From Photorhabdus khanii NC19 (GTDB taxonomy: Bacteria; Pseudomonadota; Gammaproteobacteria; Enterobacterales; Enterobacteriaceae), in the NCBI RefSeq assembly GCF_000517265.1, contig NZ_AYSJ01000015.1, positions 336,191 to 400,190 on the forward strand: 64,000 bases of DNA. The letters run 5' to 3'. The first letter of the stretch is position 1. Every line of letters starts with the position of its first letter. Shown here in pieces: positions 1 to 7,019 of this stretch. The notes under the pieces are model-generated. The model was not told where the DNA came from and did no database searches. It worked only from the letters and a program-made list of their open reading frames with translations. A program made the position numbers and the translations under genes.

Positions 1-1
1 T

Positions 2-973
2 TTGGCACGCGGCTTTACCGGTAAAAATTGCTTTATTCGTTTCCACGGCCATTACCATGGCAATGCCGATAACATGATGGGGTGGTGTAATGCGCAGGAT
101 CTTCGCTATCCGGCGCTGGAGCAGTTTCAGGGCGATTTGCCCGATACCTGGGGACAAGAGAGCGGTTCGATTGCAGGTCAGTCTTTTATGCTGCCGTGGA
201 ATGACATTGACGTGCTCGCGACGACTATTGAGCGCTATCACGACGAAATTGCAGCTGTGCTGATGGAGCCCATCTGTATCAATGGTGGCGGTATTTTCCC
301 GCGTGAAGGCTATCTGGAGAAGGCCAAGGCGCTGTGTGAAAAATACAATATTGTGCTGATTTTCGATGAAGTTATCACTGGTGTGCGCCTGGGCCTCGGC
401 GGTGCGCAGCAACTGTTGGGCGTCACCCCGCACTTGGCGACCTTTGGCAAGGCGTTGGGTGGTGGTGCAATGCCGATTTCCGCCATTGCTGGCCGCCGCG
501 ACATCATGAACTTGTATACCTGTGGCAAAGTAATTCATACCGGTACTTTCAACGGTTACCCGCTGGGGCTGGCGGCTATCAAGGCAACCTTTTCACTGAT
601 TGAGCGTGATCTGGGTTGTTACGACCGCATGGCCGGCATTACTCGTCAACTTGCCAATGTCTTCGTCAAGGCGGCTGAAGCGGTTGATCTACCTCTGGTG
701 ATTCAGGGCATGCCAACCGCGCTGGTGTACCACTCCCAGCAGGAGCCGGTCGAGCAATCCCTGGGTTACAGAGAGAAGGTAAAGTTCTGCGGCGGTATTA
801 TCCGCGAGACGGCTAAACACTACGGCATCCAGTTCTCTCCGTTGTCGCGTATCTATTCCAACTTGCTGATGTCACAGGATGATGTGCGCTTCTTCGAAGA
901 ACGCATCTTCGATGCCATGGTTAACGCCCGCAAGATTATCGACACTACTTTCAAAGAAGGGATTGATACATGA
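2..973 (+). CDS. Class-III aminotransferase (glutamate-1-semialdehyde aminotransferase-like), 5' truncated by window edge
   Basis: The reading frame is open from the window edge, so the true start lies upstream; 323 residues are visible. Seen: FDEVITGVRLGLGG, with the aspartate that contacts the PLP ring nitrogen, and TFGKALGGG, whose lysine should form the Schiff base with PLP, followed by GTFNGYPLG. These are hallmarks of fold-type I class-III (omega) aminotransferases, closest in style to glutamate-1-semialdehyde 2,1-aminomutases. The real hemL is normally a core gene elsewhere, and this copy is followed by scraps of dehydrogenase genes, so I infer a secondary-metabolism or amino-sugar type aminotransferase. 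The substrate cannot be told from the sequence. Sure of family, not of function. Confidence 0.85.
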   Translation: MARGFTGKNCFIRFHGHYHGNADNMMGWCNAQDLRYPALEQFQGDLPDTWGQESGSIAGQSFMLPWNDIDVLATTIERYHDEIAAVLMEPICINGGGIFPREGYLEKAKALCEKYNIVLIFDEVITGVRLGLGGAQQLLGVTPHLATFGKALGGGAMPISAIAGRRDIMNLYTCGKVIHTGTFNGYPLGLAAIKATFSLIERDLGCYDRMAGITRQLANVFVKAAEAVDLPLVIQGMPTALVYHSQQEPVEQSLGYREKVKFCGGIIRETAKHYGIQFSPLSRIYSNLLMSQDDVRFFEERIFDAMVNARKIIDTTFKEGIDT

Positions 974-1079
974 GTCGGCAATTGCCGTCATCACTGGTGC
1001 GGCAGGCGGTTTTGGTTCGGTGGTTGTCGAGGTGCTGCTGGATATCGGCTATCTGGTGACCGCGGAGGATATGCACTAA
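963..1079 (+). pseudogene. N-terminal scrap of a short-chain dehydrogenase/reductase (SDR) gene
   Basis: A short frame overlapping the 3' end of the aminotransferase gene reads SAIAVITGAAGGFGS, the Rossmann TGxxxGxG dinucleotide-binding loop that opens classical SDR enzymes, then stops after about 38 codons. A TTG at 963 or an ATG further upstream in the frame could start it. The overlap with the upstream gene suggests the two were once translationally coupled. No tetrapyrrole-like or YxxxK active-site segment follows, so this is the 5' stub of a truncated gene. Confidence 0.6.
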
Positions 1080-1204
1080 GCTGGACGATCGTTCTGGCAT
1101 ATTATTTATCCAGGCAGCAGCAATTTGCCTTGCTATTAATATGCCAATCCTGCTTTATCCCAGAGGAAATCTGAGTCAATGTCGATTGTTTACTGTATGA
1201 GTTT

Positions 1205-1231
1205 CCCCGTTTCAGGTTTGATGAAACGGGG
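1205..1231. terminator. GC-rich hairpin between the two SDR scraps
   Basis: CCCCGTTTCA (1205-1214) and its exact complement (1222-1231) form a 10-bp stem around a 7-nt loop. There is no clear T-run on either side, so it is a possible weak or relic terminator for the plus-strand aminotransferase operon or for the minus-strand fragment. Confidence 0.4.
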
Positions 1232-1261
1232 AGTGTACTTGCTCTGATAATTTTGATTTTT

Positions 1262-1580
1262 TTATTTCCCTCCGGCCAGGTCAATAAAATTCCCGGTGAC
1301 GTATGAAGCTTCATCTGACAACAACCAGGCTATAGCTTGTGCGACTTCCTCCGGTTGTCCGCCACGTTTCATCGGCAGGGAATTTTTTACCCGTTCAACC
1401 CGGTTTGGCTCGCCGCCATTGGTGTGCATATCAATATAAATAAATCCGGGGCGAACGGCATTTACCCGAATTTCCTGATCTGCGACTTCCAGAGACAGAC
1501 CGATAGTTAAAGTATCAATTGCGCCTTTCGATGCCGCGTAATCAATATATTCATGCGGTGCTCCCAGCCGGGATGCTGCT
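1262..1580 (-). pseudogene. C-terminal fragment of a second SDR oxidoreductase gene
   Basis: Reading the minus strand gives about 106 codons with SRLGAPHEYIDYAASKGAI, the catalytic YxxxK of SDRs. RVNAVRPGFIYIDMH follows (the usual VNAVRPG turn), and it ends in ASYVTGNFIDLAGGK before the stop at 1262-1264. The N-terminal Rossmann half is missing: at about 1580 homology ends and AT-rich non-coding DNA begins. The fragment lies opposite in orientation to the SDR stub at 963-1079, so the two are not halves of one gene in place. It resembles the YgfF-like subgroup. Breakage probably came with insertion of the island to the right. Confidence 0.7.
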
Positions 1581-1969
1581 ATAATAGTTTTCCATATATT
1601 AGAATTAAAGTCACTATAATGTAATTATTTTAATTTTTTCTCTAACTGTTTGTAATTAAATATAAAATAATTGATATGTTCTATTATTCCTATTGTGAAT
1701 AGGGTTGAGGATATTTTTATAGTTAATTGCTGTTTCGCAAGATACATAATTGTCTTGGATAAAAATAACATTTTCTAATATTATTGTAATGCTGTGTTTA
1801 TGTTTCTGATTATATTAAGTTAAACTTTTTTATATGTGATTTTTATTCTGAAAATTCAGCTAATATATAGTGTTTTATTATTATTGAATGGCGCTTTTGA
1901 AATGTAATATATAATTAATGACCTTCAAAAGCGTTTTTTATTTGAAAATTTTATGAATTCAAGGTTGAT
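1581..1969. other. AT-rich spacer with no recognisable gene
   Basis: About 390 bases of very AT-rich sequence separate the broken SDR fragment from the immunity-gene array. I see no open frame with coding character and no tRNA-like or repeat structure. It marks the right breakpoint of the SDR fragment and the downstream end of the minus-strand toxin/immunity operon. Confidence 0.5.
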
Positions 1970-2284
1970 TTATTTATCCTTTTCAAGGTGTTTATTCATA
2001 TAACTTTGCATTATTTTTGATGACTGATTCAGATGTTCTAATATGGCGCTAATAGTTTCCCATAACTTTGGATCAGTTGCATCATAATGACGGCTGCTAA
2101 AACATCCTTTTATATTTTTAGCGTCACGGATAAGATGATTAATATTGTCTAATAATATTAGCGGTGCAATATTAAGAAAGTTTCCTTGCAACTCATTGAA
2201 TATTTTGTGAAATGATTCAAAATCATTATTATCAATAGCATTTTTCAGCTTATCTATGTACTGCAATTTTTCTCTCATTTCCAT
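1970..2284 (-). CDS. Divergent CdiI-like immunity protein (array member 5, last in operon)
   Basis: A 104-residue acidic cytoplasmic protein without signal or membrane segment. It is the most diverged member of a five-domain family in this operon. The C-terminal PKLWETISAILEHLNQ matches the PDLWDTTALNFLNYVS of its neighbours, and it also ends in HLEKDK as the 3368-3673 product ends in HPEKDE. The N-terminal half keeps an NxDF element like the YFNQDF of the others. The family resembles CDI-type immunity proteins of about 100 residues with a Y-F-x-Q-D signature; this is from memory of the family. An AGAGGTG ribosome binding site precedes the ATG at 2284. I infer it neutralises a related RNase toxin, perhaps one no longer encoded here. 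Confidence 0.6.
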   Translation of the reverse strand: MEMREKLQYIDKLKNAIDNNDFESFHKIFNELQGNFLNIAPLILLDNINHLIRDAKNIKGCFSSRHYDATDPKLWETISAILEHLNQSSKIMQSYMNKHLEKDK

Positions 2285-2329
2285 TATATTTCACCTCTTT
2301 ATTTACTGTCATATTAAAAATTACTATGA

Positions 2330-2674
2330 TTAGTCATCTTTATCCAAATATTCTTGTGCTAATTTGGATACATGATTTAGAAAATCTAATGCAGTGGTCT
2401 CCCATAATTCAGGAACAAATTCATTATAATTTAAACTATCAAAATCTTTTTCTACGTCATCAGAATTACTGATAAAAATTCTAATCTCTCTTATTAAGCT
2501 TATTAAGCTTATTAAGCTTATTAAGCTTATTAAGCTTATTATGGTTATTGGATATTGACAATTTAGATAGTCATCAATTATTTCATCTATTGTTTCGCCA
2601 AATAATTGATAATCTTGATGAAAATAAGTGAGCATTAAATCATCTATATATTTCCTTTCTATTTCTTTTTCCAT
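2330..2674 (-). CDS. CdiI-like immunity protein with an (Ile-Ser-Leu)n expansion (array member 4)
   Basis: 114 residues. Seen: LTYFHQDYQLFGETIDEIIDDYL, then an insert of five ISL tripeptides, then the conserved SNSDDVEKDF and PELWETTALDFLNHVSKLAQEYL. Compared with its paralogues, about 12 extra residues sit between IDDYL and the IREI helix, all supplied by the 9-bp tandem repeat at 2490-2540. The frame stays intact because the repeat is a multiple of three. AAGAGGTTCA precedes the start, and the same intergenic sequence occurs before the other array genes. Role inferred: immunity against an RNase A-like T6SS toxin. Confidence 0.7.
   Translation of the reverse strand: MEKEIERKYIDDLMLTYFHQDYQLFGETIDEIIDDYLNCQYPITIISLISLISLISLISLIREIRIFISNSDDVEKDFDSLNYNEFVPELWETTALDFLNHVSKLAQEYLDKDD
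2490..2540. repeat. In-frame 9-bp tandem repeat inside an immunity gene
   Basis: The unit CTTATTAAG occurs five times without interruption from 2490 to 2534, with a partial sixth copy to 2540. Each unit contributes part of a HindIII-like AAGCTT junction. On the coding strand it encodes repeated Ile-Ser-Leu. Unit length divisible by three means slippage would change protein length rather than frame. Confidence 0.95.
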
Positions 2675-2717
2675 TTCATTGAACCTCTTTGTTATTGTTG
2701 CATTAAGAATACTATGA

Positions 2718-3323
2718 TTAGTTATCGTTATCTAAATAATCTCGTACTCTTTTTGATACATGATTTAGAAAGTCTAAAGCAGTAGTTTCCCATAAATCAG
2801 GGTTAAAATCATAACGATATAGTTCTTTGAATTCTTTTTCTAAATCTTTAGAATTATGGATAAAAGACTTGATCTCCTCTAATAATTCTCTTTTCATCCC
2901 TTTAGTTGTTGTTTCAAGATAGTCATTTATCGTATCGTCAATCTCTGGACCAGATATTATTTCGCAATCTTGATTAAAATAAGCGCCTATTAAACGATTG
3001 AGTTCCATTTTGTCTCCATTGAATTCTAAATAATCTTGTACTCTTTCCGATACATGATTTAGAAAGTTTGAAGCAGCAGTTTTCCATAAGTCAGAATTAA
3101 AACTATGGCGATACAGTTCTTTGAATTCTTTTTCTACATCCTCGGAATTACGGATAAAGTAATCAATATCTTTTATTAGTTTTTTCATAAGAAGGGGAGG
3201 TTCGCTATTTATATACTCAGTTATTACCTCATCTATTGTTGCTTCACCAAATCTATTACAATTTTGGTTAAAATAAGCACCTATAAAGTTATCTAAGTAT
3301 TGTGTTTTAGTTTCTCTTTTCAT
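2718..3323 (-). CDS. Two-domain (tandem-fused) CdiI-like immunity protein
   Basis: 201 residues made of two copies of the same domain. Copy 1 covers residues about 1-104 (IGAYFNQNCNRFGEATIDE to SERVQDYLEFNGDK). Copy 2 covers 105-201 (MELNRLIGAYFNQDCEI to SKRVRDYLDNDN). The linker region still reads GGAGACAAAATGG in DNA, nearly the same as the ribosome site and start of the downstream single-domain gene (GGAGAGAAAAATGG). Copy 2 therefore appears to have been a separate gene whose upstream stop was lost. Internal initiation at that relic start could still make the single domain. AAGAGGTTTAATTCA precedes the main ATG. Inferred role: immunity to the adjacent or related RNases. Confidence 0.75.
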   Translation of the reverse strand: MKRETKTQYLDNFIGAYFNQNCNRFGEATIDEVITEYINSEPPLLMKKLIKDIDYFIRNSEDVEKEFKELYRHSFNSDLWKTAASNFLNHVSERVQDYLEFNGDKMELNRLIGAYFNQDCEIISGPEIDDTINDYLETTTKGMKRELLEEIKSFIHNSKDLEKEFKELYRYDFNPDLWETTALDFLNHVSKRVRDYLDNDN

Positions 3324-3367
3324 TGAATTAAACCTCTTTATTTTCTGTTGTGTTAAGAATGTTTTAA

Positions 3368-3673
3368 TTATTCATCTTTTTCAGGGTGTTCATTTAAAAA
3401 TTCCTGCGCTCTTTTAGAGACGTAATTTAGAAAATTAAGCGCAGTAGTGTCCCATAAATCAGGATAAAAATCAGAATCAGAATAAACAAGTTTAAACTCT
3501 TTTTCTACGTCTTTTGAATTGTAGATAAAAGAGTCAATTTCCTCTATTAGTTTTCTTTTCATCTCTTTATTTGTAGTATCAAGGTAGTCATTTATTACGT
3601 CATCAAGCTCAGGGCCAGATGTTATATCAAAATCTTGATTGAAATAAGCGTACATTAAACGATTGAGTTCCAT
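3368..3673 (-). CDS. CdiI-like immunity protein, cognate partner of the adjacent RNase toxin
   Basis: 101 residues from the ATG at 3673, chosen because GGAGAG sits 5 nt upstream and because the paralogous domain in the fused gene starts at the same MELNRL. In-frame TTG (3694) and ATG (3685) codons upstream would overlap or abut the toxin stop. Seen: YAYFNQDFDITSGPELDD, NSKDVEKEF, PDLWDTTALNFLNYVSKRAQ. It begins directly after the toxin gene, the usual place of the cognate immunity gene. The family resembles the CdiI group paired with RNase A-like CdiA-CT toxins. No signal peptide, so it should act in the cytoplasm, where an RNase would be toxic. Confidence 0.78.
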   Translation of the reverse strand: MELNRLMYAYFNQDFDITSGPELDDVINDYLDTTNKEMKRKLIEEIDSFIYNSKDVEKEFKLVYSDSDFYPDLWDTTALNFLNYVSKRAQEFLNEHPEKDE

Positions 3674-3690
3674 TTTTCTCTCCATATATT

Positions 3691-4560
3691 TCAATTAGGT
3701 TTTGGAAATGCGGTTAATATATAGTAAGGCTGTCCATTATATTCAGAGTGAATTAAAACGACTCTGACTTTATATAACTTTTCTACATTTTTTGATCCTC
3801 TAGTCACACTAATTCCAATCGGGGTGCTTGAAATATAATCTATCTCTAATCTTAATCCTTTTGGGGCATATTTTAACATGGAAGTTATTCTGATTTGATT
3901 ATTTCTTAAGATTTTTGAAATCACTGTCTCTGCGGTTTTTATATCATAAAAAGAACTTGATACTTCTATATTTTTATTTGTTAAAAACCTCGCCCTCAAC
4001 TCCTGCTCCGATAACCCAACATGTTTAGCCAAAGTATGACCACCCGGTTTTAACCCTGTCTCTGACTCATGTTCAATTAATTTAATTCTGCCTACTCGTA
4101 CCGAGGCAACCCTAACAGCTCCCACTATTGAAGCAAATGATAACGGTACAGCAATATCAACGGTAAGACCTATTTCAGACGCGGTATAGTCATCAGCACC
4201 AAATTCTTTCGCTAAATCTACCGCCGCACGATAAGTTTCCGTCATTGTTTCTCTGCCGGTTATCATTTGACTGGCAGAAGCATTCATGACGTCAAGACTA
4301 TGTGCCCCGACAATAACACAGGCCGCTTTAGTTAGCGTTGTCGGGTCGGGTGCAAGGCAGAGACCACCTGCACCAATAAGTTCAACCACCCCGGCGGCTA
4401 AACCAGCCCCACCTAATATTCGGTTACTCCAGGTTTCCTCTTCAGTAACGGTATTATCCGACAGAATCGCTGCCAACTGAACCGGCGATAAAACAATGCG
4501 TAACCCATTTTCAGATTCTGAATCAACAGCATCATCAGTCAAATAATTGGCGTTATTCAT
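3691..4560 (-). CDS. T6SS-associated RNase A-like (CdiA-CT type) toxin
   Basis: 289 residues. N-terminal third (about 45-165): a Gly/Ala-rich hydrophobic pre-toxin segment with GLCLAPDPTTLTKAACVIVGAH and two amphipathic or membrane-like stretches, of the kind found in polymorphic toxins delivered by Hcp, VgrG or PAAR carriers. C-terminal domain (about 170-289): GGHTLAKHVG, then ELRARF, then YYILTAFP near the end. In the RNase A-like CdiA-CT family a His, an Arg 11 residues later, a Thr and an aromatic residue form the active site. Here the candidates are His180, Arg191, Thr283 and Phe285, the last being Tyr in the characterised Yersinia protein as I recall it. The start lies 2 nt after the hcp stop, so translation is coupled. 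Cytosolic RNA is the likely target. Confidence 0.85.
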   Translation of the reverse strand: MNNANYLTDDAVDSESENGLRIVLSPVQLAAILSDNTVTEEETWSNRILGGAGLAAGVVELIGAGGLCLAPDPTTLTKAACVIVGAHSLDVMNASASQMITGRETMTETYRAAVDLAKEFGADDYTASEIGLTVDIAVPLSFASIVGAVRVASVRVGRIKLIEHESETGLKPGGHTLAKHVGLSEQELRARFLTNKNIEVSSSFYDIKTAETVISKILRNNQIRITSMLKYAPKGLRLEIDYISSTPIGISVTRGSKNVEKLYKVRVVLIHSEYNGQPYYILTAFPKPN

Positions 4561-4562
4561 GG

Positions 4563-5042
4563 TTAATAGATCCTGTCATCCCAGAAGCTGTAAGAACCCG
4601 TTGAACAAGCAAGATTGTTCCAGGTGATATTCTTGTAAGTAAAACAGATAACTTCTTGTGGTGTGCCTGAATTATTGTCTTTGGAGTGCGGGTAATTGGT
4701 TTTTATGCTGGATATAAAAGCATAGCCTAGCCTGATAGAATAGTATTTTTCTAACCCTCCGGTTGGTGATGTTCGGTACAATTCAAATAAACATTCCAGT
4801 TCTTCATTTTCAGAAAAACATTGCGCCAGTAAAGGAGAAGATTTATCGATAGGCTTTATTATCATGACCGGGTGATGAGAAGCATGTTGCTCTCGGGTCA
4901 TTAAATGTTGAAGAGTATAAATGAAAATTTCATTTTCATGACCATGCTGGTAATGATTGCCGATAGAATTTAAGGAGCCGCAGCCAGCGGAGATTAAACC
5001 CTGTTTTTTACCTTTCAGTGTTAAGTAAATTATATTCGCCAT
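4563..5042 (-). CDS. hcp: Hcp-family type VI secretion tube/carrier protein
   Basis: 159 residues, full length for Hcp. Seen: the typical N-terminus MANIIYLTLKGKKQGLISAG, then SIGNHYQHGHENEIFIY, HHPVMIIKPIDKSSPLL, FELYRTSPTGG and C-terminal ITWNNL. Hcp forms hexameric rings stacked into the T6SS inner tube and carries small effectors in its lumen. No other T6SS structural gene is in this window, so this is an orphan hcp that must use an apparatus encoded elsewhere. The adjacent toxin begins 2 nt after its stop. This arrangement suggests either an effector loaded by Hcp or a former Hcp-toxin fusion split by a stop codon. An upstream spacer of about 375 bp presumably carries the operon promoter. 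Confidence 0.93.
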   Translation of the reverse strand: MANIIYLTLKGKKQGLISAGCGSLNSIGNHYQHGHENEIFIYTLQHLMTREQHASHHPVMIIKPIDKSSPLLAQCFSENEELECLFELYRTSPTGGLEKYYSIRLGYAFISSIKTNYPHSKDNNSGTPQEVICFTYKNITWNNLACSTGSYSFWDDRIY

Positions 5043-5418
5043 ATTGGTTGCTCCTTATACTGTTTATTCGATTCTCCTGTAGGGTGTGTGGAAAAATCAA
5101 CCAAAAATTTGTAAATTTGAAATAATTTACATTAATAAGGCGGATACAAAAGGAATATGGCGAAGAAATAGGGTCAATATTATCAATGCCATCAGGTTAT
5201 TTATCTTTTTATATCATATGGTTAGTGATAATGAGATGGTTATTTTTTCATGAAGAGAGGTTTATAAAGATATTTTTAATTCTGTGATTTGCATATCAGG
5301 AAATACGTGGTTTTTAAATGCCACGATTGTCATAAAATCAAAGTATAAAATGGAGTTTAAGACCGACAGGATATTCAGGTAGCATCTGATAGTTGCTACC
5401 TAACTGTTCGAAATTATT
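5043..5418. other. Promoter-containing spacer upstream of hcp
   Basis: About 375 bases, AT-rich, no coding frame. GGAGCAACC lies just before the hcp ATG and is its ribosome site. Promoters for the hcp-toxin-immunity operon must lie here, but I could not single out a convincing -10/-35 pair. Confidence 0.4.
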
Positions 5419-5736
5419 TTAAATACATACCATGAGTCTGATAAAAAACCGCCATATCCAATATCCCAGTAACGTAAATGTAATGACATTAAGGGAACGT
5501 GATTTGAATCTTTTCTTTGCAGTTGCATAAATTAATGGCGATATAATCAGTAAGCATGTTGGTGCAAATAGATCACGGTTATCATCTATAAGCGCGCTAT
5601 AAATAGCACAGATGTTATTTAAATCCTTACCAACTACGTAGTGTTCTTCTTCTAAATAAGACATCAAAAATATAAATAACGCGCAAAAAATGGCATAACT
5701 GATATTTAAAACCAAAGCGATAGCTAATCTGCTCAT
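5419..5736 (-). CDS. Small inner-membrane protein (possibly DUF2645/YjeO-like)
   Basis: 105 residues with three hydrophobic segments: about 5-27 (IALVLNISYAIFCALFIFLM), 57-71 (FAPTCLLIISPLIYA) and 83-103 (VITFTLLGYWIWRFFIRL). Between the first two is an acidic EEEHYVVGKDLNN...DDNRD stretch. Size and pattern recall the DUF2645/YjeO inner-membrane proteins of enterobacteria, but I hold that loosely. It lies upstream of the hcp operon on the same strand, 376 bp away, so it is probably a separate transcription unit. No function can be assigned. Small membrane proteins beside toxin operons can be immunity proteins for membrane-acting effectors, but nothing here shows that. Confidence 0.5.
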   Translation of the reverse strand: MSRLAIALVLNISYAIFCALFIFLMSYLEEEHYVVGKDLNNICAIYSALIDDNRDLFAPTCLLIISPLIYATAKKRFKSRSLNVITFTLLGYWIWRFFIRLMVCI

Positions 5737-6101
5737 TCTGAAATTCTCATTATTAAATGCATTGTCTTTTCTCTATTTCCACAAATAGTAAAATAGCGGT
5801 TTTTCCTTAGCATCGGCACTCCGGTCGCCATTAACTTATCCTTAATAGTTCCAGTAAGTCGTATAACTCCAGTATATTCATAATTTTAATTCTGGGAAGA
5901 GATTTTGTAACAAAAATGATTAAATTTGGGGTGAGTTGATAGCAGAAAATATAAAGATTTGAAAAAAAGATAGCGAAGTAATCATCACCTCATTTGTAGT
6001 TTAAAGTAAAGATTTTCGTTCGATATTAAAACTTTCAAGTTTCATATTTTCCTTACGGTTAGAATAAAAAGTGCCTATCTTGCTATAAATAGTATTGGTG
6101 T
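5737..6101. other. AT-rich spacer downstream of hpaA
   Basis: About 365 bases without a plausible gene. It separates the end of the hpa operon from the T6SS cargo island. In E. coli-type hpa clusters hpaBC follow hpaA; here there is only this spacer. No strong hairpin terminator was seen. Confidence 0.4.
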
Positions 6102-6992
6102 TTATATTTCGCGAGTATTTTTTTCTCGCCAAAGGCTGGGAGAACAGCCAACTAATCGATTAAAAAAACGGGCAAAATAGGCGGGATCCTTGAATCCAAG
6201 TTGATAAGCAACTTCAAATACAGCGCAATCACTGAAGAGTAATAACCGTTTGGCTTCACGTAGTTGACGGTCGAAAATTAATCGTTTAGGTGGGCGATTG
6301 GCAAACCGACGGCACATATCCTTTAACCGTGATTCGGTAATGCCTAGTTTATGGGCATATTCCGGTACGGAAAGATGATGACGATAATAGTTGTCTATTA
6401 ATTGGTTAAATCGCTGAAATAATCTAATTTCTCCCCGCACCCCATTGACGGGGTGGTCATCAAGGGGAATATTGCGCAATAGCAAGGTGAATAGCGCTTG
6501 CGCTAAAAATGTCAGTGATTGCGTCCGCCCGATAAAGTTATTGGATGATTCGCGGGCTATTAATGCCCAGTAATGGTTAAAAGCTTCCAGCTCTTCCGGT
6601 TTATCTGTGACAGATAAGCAAATCGCCGGAATATCCAGAATATCTTTGTTGGTAGGATAGAGTGATTCTAATAGCGGTAATATCAGATCTTGCCGCACGG
6701 TAAGTACATATCCGTCACTGTCATCCTGAGTAAAAAAAGCATGAGGAACGGAGGGCGGCGTCAGGATAAACAGCGGTGCCTGTACAGAATAGTGTTGATC
6801 ATCCAACTGCAATTCAATATGGCCGGTGATCAAAAAATGAAGCTGGAAGAAACCATCATGGCGATGAGCTTGCATATCACGACCGAAAAATGCCGCCATT
6901 CGGCCAAAAGTTTGGTAATGCACATCATCTGTGCCTTGGGTCTCATCATAATCTTTGCTGATATCAATATTGGCAATGATAGGCCCGGTCAT
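6102..6992 (-). CDS. hpaA: AraC-family activator HpaA of 4-hydroxyphenylacetate catabolism
   Basis: 296 residues. N-terminal cupin-like ligand domain (about 25-150): GHIELQLDDQHYSVQAPLFI, then LTPPSVPHAFF. C-terminal AraC/XylS double helix-turn-helix (about 190-290): YAHKLGITESRLKDMCRR and then VAYQLGFKDPAYFARFFNR, the classic second helix. In E. coli W HpaA activates the hpaBC hydroxylase operon in response to 4-hydroxyphenylacetate. Here it is the last gene of the meta-cleavage operon, 27 nt after hpaX. AAGGAAAAACC precedes the ATG. The hpaBC genes it classically controls are not next to it, so its target must lie elsewhere or it may act on this operon. Confidence 0.9.
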   Translation of the reverse strand: MTGPIIANIDISKDYDETQGTDDVHYQTFGRMAAFFGRDMQAHRHDGFFQLHFLITGHIELQLDDQHYSVQAPLFILTPPSVPHAFFTQDDSDGYVLTVRQDLILPLLESLYPTNKDILDIPAICLSVTDKPEELEAFNHYWALIARESSNNFIGRTQSLTFLAQALFTLLLRNIPLDDHPVNGVRGEIRLFQRFNQLIDNYYRHHLSVPEYAHKLGITESRLKDMCRRFANRPPKRLIFDRQLREAKRLLLFSDCAVFEVAYQLGFKDPAYFARFFNRLVGCSPSLWREKNTREI

Positions 6993-7019
6993 GCTGGTTT
7001 TTCCTTATATTATTGAAAA

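Noticed and set aside
2490..2540. The 9-bp tandem repeat as a CRISPR-like or origin iteron array
   Set aside because: Units are contiguous without spacers and lie in a coding frame; no cas or rep genes.
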